The position numbers were made by a program, and so were the translations under genes. From Halomonas sp. DQ26W (GTDB taxonomy: Bacteria; Pseudomonadota; Gammaproteobacteria; Pseudomonadales; Halomonadaceae), in the NCBI RefSeq assembly GCF_003339685.1, contig NZ_QPKI01000015.1:26436-90435 (forward strand): 64,000 nt of DNA, given 5' to 3'. Each line of letters begins with the position of its first letter. The stretch's first letter is position 1. The notes below the pieces were generated by a model. It had not been told where the DNA came from and did no database searches. It worked only from the letters and a program-made list of their open reading frames with translations. Positions 1 through 9,046 of this stretch are shown piece by piece.

Positions 1-1
1 C

Positions 2-61
2 AACGGCTGGATGTTCGACGAGGTCTGGGCCCTGGCCAGGCGGACCTTCCAGCAGCAGTGA
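2..61 (+). CDS. 3' end of an unidentified protein gene (partial)
   Basis: An open frame enters from the left edge and ends at a TGA at 59-61, encoding a C-terminus NGWMFDEVWALARRTFQQQ. The composition is normal for this genome. The stop abuts, tail to tail, the stop of the amidotransferase gene on the other strand. Too little remains to assign a family. Confidence 0.45.
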   Translation, partial: NGWMFDEVWALARRTFQQQ

Positions 62-793
62 TCAACCACCCCGGTGTGCGCCGCACTGCCGGGCACGCTT
101 CATGAAGTTGAGTATCCATCGCACCATCAGAGTATCGTCCACTGGCGCTGAGAGTGATGCCTGTCCCTCGCGTACACGCTCTTCGCCCACCAGTCCGCAG
201 CGCAGCGTCATCAGGTCTCGCGAATAGGGCTTGGCGAACTCCGGATGCCCCTGAACGCCGAGGAAGTGCTCACCGATCTGGACCAGGTAGAAGGGGCAGA
301 ATTCGCTGCCGGCGAGCACCCGGGTTTGCGAGGGCAATTCGCTGACCTGATCCTGGTGGCTGACCAGCAAATCCAGGCTCGGCTGCCAGGGTTCCATCCA
401 CTTGGCTCGTGTCTCGACACGATTGAACGACATGCCCACACCCCAGCCCTTGGGGCTCTTCACTACCTCGCCGCCCAGTGCCTTGGCCATCAACTGATGA
501 CCGAAACAGATGCCCACCAGCGGCTTGCCGGCCTCCCACAGTCGCCGCACGAAACCACAAAGGTCGTCGACCCAGGCCAGGCCATCGTTGACGCCGTGCT
601 TGGAGCCGGTAGTCAGCCAGGCATCGACTGCATCGATATCATGGGGAATCTCACCATCCTGGCAGCGCCAGACGACGAATTGGAGCGCCGGATCGACACG
701 CTGGAAGAGCGCGGCGAACATCTCGGGATAATTGCCATGCGCCCCGCGCAGCTCAGGCGCCACATCATCGCACTGCAGGAGCCCTATACGCAT
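62..793 (-). CDS. Class I glutamine amidotransferase (GATase1)
   Basis: A 243-residue single-domain class I glutamine amidotransferase of the stand-alone GMP-synthase-like type. The nucleophile elbow GICFGHQ places the catalytic Cys at 96. The QGHPEF motif supplies His183 and Glu185, so the triad is complete. These proteins hydrolyse glutamine or gamma-glutamyl compounds and deliver ammonia; stand-alone members often act in gamma-glutamyl polyamine or peptide catabolism, or are uncharacterised. No synthetase domain is attached and no polyamine genes lie nearby, so the substrate is unknown. It is cytoplasmic, with no signal peptide. The gene is transcribed alone and converges on the truncated gene at the left edge. 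Confidence 0.85.
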   Translation of the reverse strand: MRIGLLQCDDVAPELRGAHGNYPEMFAALFQRVDPALQFVVWRCQDGEIPHDIDAVDAWLTTGSKHGVNDGLAWVDDLCGFVRRLWEAGKPLVGICFGHQLMAKALGGEVVKSPKGWGVGMSFNRVETRAKWMEPWQPSLDLLVSHQDQVSELPSQTRVLAGSEFCPFYLVQIGEHFLGVQGHPEFAKPYSRDLMTLRCGLVGEERVREGQASLSAPVDDTLMVRWILNFMKRARQCGAHRGG

Positions 794-929
794 TACTCAG
801 TCTCCCTGTGGGTTACGGCCACTCTGCTTATCGTCGTCCTTCCTGGTTTACGATCGCCGGAATACGCAGGCCAGCGGTTTAGCGAGAGCCGCCCTCAACG
901 CAAGGCGCCTGGGCGACTCCCTGCCATGA

Positions 930-1769
930 TCAAGGCCAGGAGTAGACACCCCGATTCAGGCCATTGCGGATCGCAGAGATGACTTTGTTACCGCGCAGCG
1001 TGGCGCCGCTGAAGCTGTCGACGTCATCGACAATGCGTTCGGGCTCGTAGAGCGCGAAGATGCGCGTCATGGGCTCGCCCTCGAGCCGCTCGGCTATCTG
1101 GGCGTACTGCACTCTGACGGGGTAGAACGCATCGTCCTCCTCCAGCACCAGGTAGTCTACCCCACGGTAGGCCAGGTGGCGGAAGCTGATGCTCGACAGC
1201 CGGCCATCGCGCAGGTCGAACTGTACGCTGACCTGCATCTCGCCGCCGTCGCCAAATACGCCGCGGTAGCGGCCATCCAGCGGCAGGCCAAGCATGGCAC
1301 GGTGGAGGCGCTCGTCTTCCGCTGGAGAAAGTGCCCGGGCGGTATCGGCTACCGCCTCGCCGGGCTTTTCGGCCGTGTCGTCCCGCCTTGCAGACTGGCC
1401 GTCTTTCTCGGCCAATCGTCCCACCAAATAGGATTCAAGCCGCGATTCGGCCCGCGGGCTATGAGGCACGCCAGGACGCTTGTTATCCCAGCCCTCGGTG
1501 GCGTCCCGGCCGCACCATTCGAGGATCACTTCCTCCGCGGTGGGGTGGTTGGGCAGGTAGTCAGTGATGTCGTAGACCCTTCCGTGAATGGCCTTCCAGC
1601 AGCTCTCGGCGCCGTCATGCTCGGCCAGCGCCTCCAGGGTGATGGGGTCCAGGTCATCGTCGGCGGACTCGTCGCGATCGCTGCTGGAGAGCGCACTGAC
1701 CGACACCAGTGTCAGCAGACTGGCGAGGAAGGCGACGAAAGCGGAGTAGGCAATCCTTTGGATCGTCAT
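930..1769 (-). CDS. Exported cytochrome b5-like / FMN-binding domain protein
   Basis: A 279-residue protein with an N-terminal membrane or signal segment (residues 5-28). A cytochrome b5-like haem domain follows (about 40-118), with candidate axial ligands His75 (YLPNHP) and His103 (VPHSP). The C-terminal part (about 165-275) is an FMN-binding domain of the NqrC/RnfG kind ending in DSFSGATLR. The ApbE flavinylation consensus needs Ser/Thr where this protein has Arg259, so covalent FMN at the usual position is doubtful. The start overlaps the stop of the upstream ferric-reductase-like gene by 4 nt, so they are co-transcribed and probably form an electron-transfer chain across the inner membrane. 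The terminal acceptor is unknown. Confidence 0.8.
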   Translation of the reverse strand: MTIQRIAYSAFVAFLASLLTLVSVSALSSSDRDESADDDLDPITLEALAEHDGAESCWKAIHGRVYDITDYLPNHPTAEEVILEWCGRDATEGWDNKRPGVPHSPRAESRLESYLVGRLAEKDGQSARRDDTAEKPGEAVADTARALSPAEDERLHRAMLGLPLDGRYRGVFGDGGEMQVSVQFDLRDGRLSSISFRHLAYRGVDYLVLEEDDAFYPVRVQYAQIAERLEGEPMTRIFALYEPERIVDDVDSFSGATLRGNKVISAIRNGLNRGVYSWP

Positions 1770-3064
1770 AGGAAATCGAAGACCTCGCTGTGAATGCGTG
1801 AGGCGGGAATCCCCTGCCCGGTCAGCAGCCGCTGCAGGTGGGCATTCATGGCGGGAGGACCACAGATATAGATCTCCCGTTCGGTGAAGTCGGGGCAGTG
1901 TTCACGCAGATAGGCCTCATCCAGCCGCCCCCGCTCTCGGGAATAGTGCTGAGTGAAGGCGAAGGAAGCGTGGGCCTCGGCAATTCTCTCGAGTTCCTCC
2001 CGATAGTAGGCGCGATCCGGGCTGTTGGCGAGATAGAACAGGTGGACCCGCCCATTGGTCAGCCCGCGTTCGGCAATGTCGCGAGCCCCACCCACGAAGG
2101 GGGTAATGCCGATACCACCACCGATCCACAGCTGATCACGCTCAGGAAAGCGCCGGCCATAGAATTCACCATAGGGGCCCTCGATCAGCACCCGTGACCC
2201 GAGCGTTACCGTCTGCAGGGCATGGCTGGCATCGCCCAGGTCCTTGATGCCGATACGCAGGCAGTCGTCCGATGTCGCCGAGGCGATGGTATAGGGATGC
2301 TCCTCGCCGCGGCCAGCGGAAAGCGTTTCATCCAGCGGCGTGAGGTAGACGAACTGCCCCGCCTCGAAGGCCATGCGCCGGCTCTCGGGGCGCAATACCA
2401 GCTCCACCACGCCGCGTGCCAGCCGTTCCACCGCCTCGACACGGTAGGGGTGTCGCGCCAACCGTGGCGATACCAGCTTGCGCCAGACGATGGCACCAAG
2501 GCCGGCCAGCCCCAGCAGCCACCAGAGAGCTGTTCCCGCGACCAGCAAGAAAGCATGCCACAACCCCAGCAGCAGCGCCGCCGCCGACACCAGGTGCAGG
2601 CGTTTCCAGCGCTGATAGTGGGGCTGGCCAAAGAAGGCAAAGGTGGGCGCCAGGAAGATCACCATGGCCAGCCAGGCCAGCCAACCCAGCCAGGTCGCGC
2701 CATGGGAAAGCGGCGGAAAAAGTGTCGCCACCGCCGCATCCAGGGAGACCGGCACCGCCGCCAGCCCCAATGCCAGGGCATGCACCATCACCATAATGAA
2801 TGCCCCAAAGCCCAACCAATGGTGAAGTCGCCAGAGCCGCGCCAGCCCGCCGAAGGGACGATCGAAGCCCGGCAGCCGCAGGCTGACCGCTGCTGCCAGC
2901 AACATCATTGCCAGCCCCAGGATGCCAGCTACCCGACCGACCCAGGTAAGCCACAGTTCTGGTGGCCCGCCGAACCCGCCCAGACGTGGCAATGCCGCCG
3001 CGAGCGGTAGCATCAGCAGCACCATCAAGGCGATATCGCCCGATCTCAGTAGTCGCCGCATCAT
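1766..3064 (-). CDS. Ferric reductase-like transmembrane protein with FNR-type FAD/NAD domain
   Basis: 432 residues. The first ~205 form about six membrane helices of the ferric-reductase/YedZ type, with haem-ligand-like histidines in LHHWLGFG and MVHALAL. The rest is a ferredoxin-NADP reductase module: FAD-binding HPYTIAS, LIEGPYGEF, nucleotide-binding GGGIGITPF, and a C-terminal YICGPPAMN loop. It would move electrons from cytosolic NAD(P)H through FAD to membrane haem. It is first in a two-gene operon with the cytochrome b5/FMN protein, which could receive the electrons outside. A divergent operon of a haem-binding protein and a small membrane protein starts 165 bp away. Confidence 0.85.
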   Translation of the reverse strand: MMRRLLRSGDIALMVLLMLPLAAALPRLGGFGGPPELWLTWVGRVAGILGLAMMLLAAAVSLRLPGFDRPFGGLARLWRLHHWLGFGAFIMVMVHALALGLAAVPVSLDAAVATLFPPLSHGATWLGWLAWLAMVIFLAPTFAFFGQPHYQRWKRLHLVSAAALLLGLWHAFLLVAGTALWWLLGLAGLGAIVWRKLVSPRLARHPYRVEAVERLARGVVELVLRPESRRMAFEAGQFVYLTPLDETLSAGRGEEHPYTIASATSDDCLRIGIKDLGDASHALQTVTLGSRVLIEGPYGEFYGRRFPERDQLWIGGGIGITPFVGGARDIAERGLTNGRVHLFYLANSPDRAYYREELERIAEAHASFAFTQHYSRERGRLDEAYLREHCPDFTEREIYICGPPAMNAHLQRLLTGQGIPASRIHSEVFDFL

Positions 3065-3151
3065 TCCCTCTCGTCACTCGCCTGCTGATCATTGTTGCGA
3101 ATCGATAGGCATATTCAACCGATTAAAAGGATTGTCATGCCTTAATTGATC

Positions 3152-3192
3152 TGTGTCAGGTCGTTAATTTGTGTGTGATTCACACTGACACA
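3152..3192. promoter_or_regulatory. Nested inverted repeats in the divergent redox-module promoter region
   Basis: TGTGTCAG at 3152-3159 is matched by CTGACACA at 3185-3192. Inside lies a second near-perfect repeat, GTGTGA-T-TCACAC, at 3173-3185. The stretch is AT-richer than its surroundings and sits between the two divergent operons, ending 37 bp before the rightward start codon. It looks like an operator for a dimeric regulator, but it does not match FNR or NarL consensus sites and the regulator is unknown. Confidence 0.4.
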
Positions 3193-3229
3193 AGGAAACA
3201 TCTAATTACCTCATGATGCAGGAGATCAC

Positions 3230-4624
3230 ATGGTGAGTCATGACAAAGGCGCTGGCCACTGGCTGGTCCTCGGATTACCGTTTGCCCTCGGGCTGGCCTG
3301 GGTCACCCAGGGCAACGGGGTGGTAGAGAACGATCCCGAGCGCAACATCTGGATTCCCGACGAACTGACCATGCCGCTGCAGGTGCAAGCCGCCTTCAGC
3401 GACGATGAAGTCTATTTCCGATACCGTTGGCCAGCCGAGCGACCACACATCCTCCACGACGTGCTGGTGCGTGAGGGCGACCAGTGGGTCCGCAAGGGCA
3501 GCGGAATGCCGGGCCCCAATCCGGATGGCTTCCACGAGGACCGGGTGGCAATGCTGATGGACGACGGCAGCGTCCCGCAGTTCGCCCGCTACGGTGGCTA
3601 CATGACCGTGGGTGCCGGCGCCGCCGGCTTCACCGACGAAGCACCGGAGGAGGTTACCAAATCGATACCGGCGACCCGCATGGACCTGGGCGACTGGGCC
3701 AGCCGCCAGGCGCCGGAAACCCTCCAGGCCCAGCGTGAGGCCGGCTACTTCCTCGACCTCTGGCACTGGCGCGCCCACCGCTCCAACCCGTTGGATGTTT
3801 CCGACGATCAGTGGGTCGGCGAAGCGCGCAGCGGCGATGAGGGCCGTAGCTCCTACTCCACCAACTGGGACGGCGATGCCGGCGAGCCGCTGTGGATGTT
3901 CTCGCCGGAGCTCGCCGACAGTGTCGCCATGCGCTGGGAAGACATCGAGTCCGGCGCTCTGGACTTCGATAGCCAGTACTATCTGGCCGAGGCCTTCGCG
4001 GTTCCCTTCGACCCGGACCATGACTGGCAGGAAGGCGACGTGATCCCTCGGCGCCTGCTGCGGGAGCCGGCCGACTCCCGCGGCGACATCCGGGTGCATG
4101 GCGAGGGCCGCTGGGCAGACGGCTACTGGGACGTGACCCTGGCCAGGGCTCTGGACACCGGCAGCCCGCTGGATGACAAGATCCTGCGCGACCAGGGCCT
4201 CTACTCGGTGGCCTTCGCGGTGCACCGCGACGCCACCGGCGGGCGCTGGCACAAGGTCTCGCACCCTTACTCCCTGGGCATGGGACGCGACGACGCCGAC
4301 CTCACTGCCACGCGCTTCCAAGGCAACTCGCCCGAGTGGTCCGACGACTGGTTCGAGATGACGCTCTTCTACCCCGGCCAGGTCGATTGGCCGCTGCTGG
4401 TCAGCCGCGCCCATGCCGGGGCCGAGGACATCGTCGCCGGCAAGCCGGTGCGCCCCCGCCACAGCGAGAAGCAACTGGCCTTGTACGGGGTGGAGATGGA
4501 ATTCAACGACGCCATCACTACCCGCTGGTGGATGACCCTGCTCGCCGGCCTCATCGCCATGCTCGGCGTGACCCTCGCCCTGCTGCCCACCTTCCGCCCG
4601 GTTCGCCAAGGAGACCGCTCATGA
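3230..4624 (+). CDS. EB_dh-type haem-binding membrane protein (ethylbenzene dehydrogenase gamma-like)
   Basis: 464 residues with an N-terminal hydrophobic segment (about 10-28), a large extracytoplasmic domain rich in Trp, Tyr and Asp, and a C-terminal helix (about 435-455). The body resembles the haem-b-binding gamma subunit of ethylbenzene/dimethylsulfide dehydrogenases and cytochrome c-552-like domains (EB_dh family): beta-rich, with WIPDELTMPLQVQ near the start and RVHGEGRWADGYWDVTLAR later. No CxxCH motif is present, so any haem is non-covalent. A good ribosome site (AGGAG) precedes the ATG. Its stop overlaps the start of the next gene. The divergent neighbours are also redox proteins, so it probably belongs to the same electron-transfer module. 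Confidence 0.7.
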   Translation: MVSHDKGAGHWLVLGLPFALGLAWVTQGNGVVENDPERNIWIPDELTMPLQVQAAFSDDEVYFRYRWPAERPHILHDVLVREGDQWVRKGSGMPGPNPDGFHEDRVAMLMDDGSVPQFARYGGYMTVGAGAAGFTDEAPEEVTKSIPATRMDLGDWASRQAPETLQAQREAGYFLDLWHWRAHRSNPLDVSDDQWVGEARSGDEGRSSYSTNWDGDAGEPLWMFSPELADSVAMRWEDIESGALDFDSQYYLAEAFAVPFDPDHDWQEGDVIPRRLLREPADSRGDIRVHGEGRWADGYWDVTLARALDTGSPLDDKILRDQGLYSVAFAVHRDATGGRWHKVSHPYSLGMGRDDADLTATRFQGNSPEWSDDWFEMTLFYPGQVDWPLLVSRAHAGAEDIVAGKPVRPRHSEKQLALYGVEMEFNDAITTRWWMTLLAGLIAMLGVTLALLPTFRPVRQGDRS

Positions 4625-5172
4625 CCGGCACTCACGCCATGCTTTCTCACTTCCCAATCGGGTTCTGGGCGCTGGCCACCCTGATGATTCTGGTCGGCGC
4701 TTTCTTGTCCGGCCGGCTCGCCGAACTCTCCCGCGCCGCCCTACTGCCGGTACTGGTCCTGAGCCTGCTGGGCGCCCTGGCCACCCTGACCATCGGCTTC
4801 CTGATCTGGCCTATGGCGGCCAACCTGGCAAGCCCCTTGGCGCGCAACCATATTCTGATGGCGCTCTGGTCGCTGGGCATCTTCACCATGCTCACCACAC
4901 TGGTATGGCGGGCCGGTGATGCCGCCTTCGATGGTGCCCGGCGCTGGGTGCTGGTGATCCTGGCGCTGGTGGGGGGGTTGCTGTTCGCCGCCACCGGCAC
5001 CCTGGGCGGCCATCTGGTGGGCGCCACCACGGCCTTCTCCGCAGTGCTCGGCCTGATGGGGTGGGAGGTCTATACCACCTTCTACAGCCCGCTGTGGGTC
5101 ATCGCTGTAATGGTGATCATCGGCCTCGCCCTGGGGGCGATCGGCATCATTAGCCAGCGCAAGACCGGCTGA
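4621..5172 (+). CDS. Small polytopic membrane protein, DUF2231-like
   Basis: 183 residues with about four hydrophobic helices. It opens with MTGTHAMLSHFPIGFWALAT, typical of DUF2231 membrane proteins (an early His-Phe-Pro before helix 1); a second histidine, in ARNHILMALWS, could pair with it as a haem ligand. The ATG overlaps the stop of the EB_dh-like gene (ATGA), so they are translationally coupled. An in-frame open stretch reaches back to 4336 but overlaps the upstream gene and is not credible. The likely role is a membrane haem or anchor partner. No catalytic domain is visible. Confidence 0.7.
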   Translation: MTGTHAMLSHFPIGFWALATLMILVGAFLSGRLAELSRAALLPVLVLSLLGALATLTIGFLIWPMAANLASPLARNHILMALWSLGIFTMLTTLVWRAGDAAFDGARRWVLVILALVGGLLFAATGTLGGHLVGATTAFSAVLGLMGWEVYTTFYSPLWVIAVMVIIGLALGAIGIISQRKTG

Positions 5173-5213
5173 CATCCGCGCCACCTCCCCACCAAAACGC
5201 AAGCAAAACGCAA

Positions 5214-5239
5214 GCGGCCCTGCCATCTGGCGGGGCCGC
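5214..5239. terminator. Terminator-like hairpin between convergent genes
   Basis: The arms GCGGCCCTGCC (5214-5224) and GGCGGGGCCGC (5229-5239) form an 11-bp stem with one mismatch and an ATCT loop. It lies between the rightward redox operon and the leftward purK. There is no clear U-tract on either side. A direct repeat of AAAACGCAAGC just precedes it. Confidence 0.6.
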
Positions 5240-5273
5240 CTGCATGGGCGAACGGTGGTGCCGAACCGCGCCC

Positions 5274-6386
5274 TTACTCGAAGCTGAAGCGTGGCTCCGC
5301 TGCGTCAGGCAGCAATGCAGCGCAGGTGCGCACCTTCTCCATCAGTGCGCCATGGGTCGGCGCCACCAGGTTGACGTGGCCAAGCTTGCGCCCGGGGCGC
5401 TCGCTCTTGTCGTAGCGATGCAGGTGAGCATCACCAATGGCGAGTATCGCCGCCGGGTCACCTTCCTGACCGATCACGTTGACCATGCAGGTGGGCATGC
5501 GCGCGGCGGTATCTCCCAGCGGCAGGCCCTGGATAGCACGCAGGTGGTTCTCGAACTGGCTGGTCACGGCACCGTTCATGCTCCAGTGACCGGAGTTGTG
5601 CACGCGAGGCGCCATCTCGTTGGCCAGCAGCTCACCGTCACGGGTCTGGAACAGCTCCAGGGTCAGCACGCCCACATAGTCGAGCTCGTCCAGCAGCGCG
5701 CGGATATAGCCATCCGCGGTCTGCTGCACACTGTCGTCCAGGTCCGGCATCGGCGCCAACGAATAGCGCAGGATGCCGTCCACGTGCAGGTTTTCGGCCA
5801 TAGGATAGAAGACCACTTCGCCGTCGCGGCCGCGCACGGCGATGATCGACACCTCGCGCACGAAGTCGACGAAGGCCTCGACGATAAGTTTCGGGTGGTT
5901 GATCGAGCGCCAGGCGTCATGGGCTTCGGCGGGGGCGCGAATCACCGCCTGTCCCTTGCCGTCGTAGCCTTCGGTGACCGATTTGGCCACCACCGGGCAG
6001 CCCAGTTCCCGGGCCGCCGCCTCCAGCTCGTCGGCATGCTCCACCAGGCGATAGGCCGGGGTGGGAATGCCGAGCCGGTCGAACAGCGCCTTCTCCTCGG
6101 CACGGTTCTGGCAGACCCGGATCGCCTCGCTCGAAGGATAGACCGGCCTGACCTCCTCGATGGCCTGGACCAGCGCCACCGGCAGGTGTTCGAATTCATA
6201 GGTGACCAGGTCCACCTTGGCCAGGAAATCGTCGAGATGGTGCTGATCCGTATACACCATCACCTCGCCGATACCCGCGCTGGGGTGGCCGGTGGTATCG
6301 AGGAAGGTGAAGCGGTTGGCCAGCGGGTAGCCAGCCAGGGCCAGCATGCGGCCGAGTTGGCCGGCACCAAGCACGCCGATGTTCAT
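5274..6386 (-). CDS. purK: N5-carboxyaminoimidazole ribonucleotide synthase PurK
   Basis: 370 residues. An ATP-grasp enzyme that carboxylates AIR with bicarbonate and ATP to give N5-CAIR in de novo purine synthesis. The N-terminus MNIGVLGAGQLGRMLA is diagnostic. ATP-grasp features include GYDGKGQAV and the metal-binding stretch with LANEMAPRVHNSGHW. The frame is open upstream to 6482, but the internal start at 6386 has an AGGAG-like ribosome site and the conserved N-terminus. It lies 22 bp downstream of purE, the mutase that uses its product, so the pair is an operon. Confidence 0.96.
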   Translation of the reverse strand: MNIGVLGAGQLGRMLALAGYPLANRFTFLDTTGHPSAGIGEVMVYTDQHHLDDFLAKVDLVTYEFEHLPVALVQAIEEVRPVYPSSEAIRVCQNRAEEKALFDRLGIPTPAYRLVEHADELEAAARELGCPVVAKSVTEGYDGKGQAVIRAPAEAHDAWRSINHPKLIVEAFVDFVREVSIIAVRGRDGEVVFYPMAENLHVDGILRYSLAPMPDLDDSVQQTADGYIRALLDELDYVGVLTLELFQTRDGELLANEMAPRVHNSGHWSMNGAVTSQFENHLRAIQGLPLGDTAARMPTCMVNVIGQEGDPAAILAIGDAHLHRYDKSERPGRKLGHVNLVAPTHGALMEKVRTCAALLPDAAEPRFSFE

Positions 6387-6408
6387 GTCGATTTCTCCTC
6401 TCGCTGAT

Positions 6409-6912
6409 TCATTCGGAGCGAGGGTCGGGGTTGTCGAGTACTGTCTGGGTCTGCTCGGCGCGGAAGGCTTCGACGGCGGCACGCACCGTCTCGTCCTGTA
6501 GCCCGATGATCTGGGCCGCCAGCAGGCCGGCGTTGGTGGCGCCTGCCTTACCGATGGCTAGGGTCCCCACGGCGATACCGCCCGGCATCTGCGCGATGGA
6601 GAGCAGCGAATCCAGGCCCTTGAGCGCTTTGGACTCCACCGGCACGCCAAGCACCGGCAGCGCCGTCTGCGAAGCCACCATGCCCGGCAGGTGTGCCGCA
6701 CCGCCGGCGCCAGCGACGATGACCTGCAGGCCACGCTCGGCTGCACCCTTGGCGTAGTCGAACAGCAGGTCCGGCGTACGATGCGCGGAAACCACGCGGG
6801 TCTCGTAAGGCACGCCCAGACGTTCGAGCATCGCCACGGCGTGCTCCATGACCGGCCAGTCGGACGTCGACCCCATGATCACGCCTACGCGTGGCTGCTC
6901 GTTGGACTGCAT
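6409..6912 (-). CDS. purE: N5-carboxyaminoimidazole ribonucleotide mutase PurE
   Basis: 167 residues, full length for bacterial class I PurE. The N-terminal [14 protein letters not shown] phosphate-binding loop and the central [14 protein letters not shown] motif are both clear. It converts N5-CAIR to CAIR. It is first in a purEK operon with the usual gene order. No PurR-like operator could be recognised with confidence in the 105 bp upstream, which also separate it from the TRAP permease gene. Confidence 0.97.
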   Translation of the reverse strand: MQSNEQPRVGVIMGSTSDWPVMEHAVAMLERLGVPYETRVVSAHRTPDLLFDYAKGAAERGLQVIVAGAGGAAHLPGMVASQTALPVLGVPVESKALKGLDSLLSIAQMPGGIAVGTLAIGKAGATNAGLLAAQIIGLQDETVRAAVEAFRAEQTQTVLDNPDPRSE

Positions 6913-7017
6913 GTGCGGCTCCCGAAAAATGGTGCTGGAATGCGAAGGGCAGGTATTCTAACGGCGCCCGCAGGCGCCGTCATCTTGACCATTCGAACAA
7001 CAGGCTGCCCGCGCCCC

Positions 7018-9039
7018 TCAACCGCTGCGGACACCGGCGGCAGCCGACTCCCGCCGATTGGCGACCCAGTTGCCACCGATGGCAAGTGCCATGACCACCA
7101 CGCCCGCAATCTCGGCGCTCAGGTCGGGATAGAACACCGCCACGATGGCCGGCACGATGGCCAGGCGCGTCAGCCACGACATGCGTGTGAAGAGATACCC
7201 TTCCAGTGCCGCGGCAAAGGCACACAGCGCCAGGATCGCGATCACTCCGTTCCATATCACCACCGGCACCGGGCCGCCGACGATGATCTCCGGGTTGAAC
7301 ACCATGAACAGCGGGATCAGGTAGAGCCCCTTGGCGAACTTCCACGCCTGGAAGCCGGTTTCCATCGGCTTGCTACCGGCGATGGCCGCCCCGGCGAAGC
7401 CCGCCAGGGCGATGGGTGGCGTCACGTTGGAGTCCTGGGAGTACCAGAACACCACCAGGTGGGCGATCAGCAGCGGCACGCCGAACTCGGCGGTAAGCGC
7501 CGGGCCGACCAGCACGATCAGCACGATATAGCTGGCGGTGACCGGCAGCCCCATGCCCAGCACCAGGCTGGCCAGCAGCACCATCAGCAGCGCCAGCACC
7601 AGGTTGCCACCGGAGAAGGCCATCATCATTGCCGAAAACTTCAGGCCCAGCCCGGTGAGCCCCACGATACCGACGATGATACCCGCCACGGCACAGGCCA
7701 TGGACACCGCCACGGCATTGCGTGCACCCAGCTCCAGCCCCTCGATCAACTTGACGAAGCCAGCCCATATCATGAACCCGGTACTCGCCAGGGTGACGTT
7801 CTGGCCTTGCTGAGGGGCAACGAAGAAGAACCACACCGCGTAGCGCAGCACCGCCACCACGACCATGGTGATCACCGCATAGAAGCCCACTCGCATCGGT
7901 GACATGTTCATCACCAGCAGCCAGACCAGCACGCCAAGTGGTAGCAGGAAGTGCCAGCCGTCGCGCATCACCTGACGCATCTGCGGCAGCTCGGAGCGTG
8001 GCATGCCCTGCATACCCTGCTTCAGCGCGATGATATGCACGAAGAGATAGACGGTGGCGAAGTACATGATGGCCGGCAGCACGCTGACCTTGACCACGTC
8101 GAGGTAGGGAACTCCTGTGTACTCGGCAATCAGAAAGGCCCCCGCGCCCATCAGCGGCGGCATGATCTGACCACCGGTGGAAGCGGCGGCCTCGATGCCG
8201 CCGGCCTGGTGCGGCTTGTAGCCCAGGCGCTTCATCAGCGGGATGGTGAAGGCCCCGGTGGTCACCACGTTGGCGATGGCGCTGCCCGATATCGACCCCA
8301 TCCCGGCGGAGGCGATGACCGCGGCCTTGGCCGGTCCGCCCCGCTGACGTCCGGTGGCAGCATACGCCATATCGATGAAGAACTTGCCGGCGCCGGTGCT
8401 TTCCAGGAAGGCACCAAACAGCACGAAAACGAAGATGAAGGTCGCCGCCACACCCAGCGGCAGGCCGAAGATACCCTCCTGCCCGAGATAGAGCTGGCCC
8501 ACCACCCGATCGATATTGTAGCCACGGTGTTCAAGAATGCCGGGCAGGAACTGGCCCAGCCAAGGCAACTCACCGCGTGGCCCGGCGAAGGCATAGAGAA
8601 TAGCAACGAGACCGATGATGGTCATGCCCAGCCCTACCGCCCGTCGGCTCGCCTCGAGCACGGTGACAGTGGCGATGCAGCCGACAAGGATATCGGTCTG
8701 GCTCCAGAACCCGGCTCGGGAAATGATCTCGTCGAGAAAGAGCACCAGATAGCCGCCGGTCAACAATGCCCCGCCCAGGAAAAGCACATCGATGATCCAG
8801 CCCAGCACACCGCGCTTGCGCCTGGGACCGAACACCGGAAAGATCAAAAACGCCAGCAGCATGATCAGCATCAGGTGGATGGTGCGCTGATAGAACAGTC
8901 CCAACGGCTGAATGCCGGCAGAGTAGAGCTGGAACAGGGAGAGAGCCACGGCCACCAGCGTAATCAGCCAGAGTATCGGTCGTGGCTGGATGGCACTGCC
9001 ACCGGGCGTGGTGACGGGGGGATTACTGGAGTCGCTCAT
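7018..9039 (-). CDS. TRAP transporter fused permease (4TM/12TM, TAXI type)
   Basis: 673 residues, almost entirely hydrophobic, combining the small (DctQ-like) and large (DctM-like) TRAP permease subunits in one chain. Recognisable features are GSISGSAIANVVTTG and GGQIMPPLMGAGAFLIAEY in the first half of the DctM part and VTPPIALAGFAGAAIAGS in the second. Such fused permeases work with TAXI-family periplasmic receptors and use a sodium or proton gradient. It is last in a three-gene operon after the TAXI receptor and a DUF1850 protein. The substrate cannot be read from sequence; characterised TAXI systems mostly take dicarboxylates or amino acids such as glutamate. Confidence 0.93.
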   Translation of the reverse strand: MSDSSNPPVTTPGGSAIQPRPILWLITLVAVALSLFQLYSAGIQPLGLFYQRTIHLMLIMLLAFLIFPVFGPRRKRGVLGWIIDVLFLGGALLTGGYLVLFLDEIISRAGFWSQTDILVGCIATVTVLEASRRAVGLGMTIIGLVAILYAFAGPRGELPWLGQFLPGILEHRGYNIDRVVGQLYLGQEGIFGLPLGVAATFIFVFVLFGAFLESTGAGKFFIDMAYAATGRQRGGPAKAAVIASAGMGSISGSAIANVVTTGAFTIPLMKRLGYKPHQAGGIEAAASTGGQIMPPLMGAGAFLIAEYTGVPYLDVVKVSVLPAIMYFATVYLFVHIIALKQGMQGMPRSELPQMRQVMRDGWHFLLPLGVLVWLLVMNMSPMRVGFYAVITMVVVAVLRYAVWFFFVAPQQGQNVTLASTGFMIWAGFVKLIEGLELGARNAVAVSMACAVAGIIVGIVGLTGLGLKFSAMMMAFSGGNLVLALLMVLLASLVLGMGLPVTASYIVLIVLVGPALTAEFGVPLLIAHLVVFWYSQDSNVTPPIALAGFAGAAIAGSKPMETGFQAWKFAKGLYLIPLFMVFNPEIIVGGPVPVVIWNGVIAILALCAFAAALEGYLFTRMSWLTRLAIVPAIVAVFYPDLSAEIAGVVVMALAIGGNWVANRRESAAAGVRSG

Positions 9040-9046
9040 GCACGCC

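Noticed and set aside
3275..4609. Long minus-strand frame opposite the EB_dh-like gene.
   Set aside because: Shadow frame: no family features, and the plus-strand gene has a ribosome site, membrane segments and an overlapping partner.
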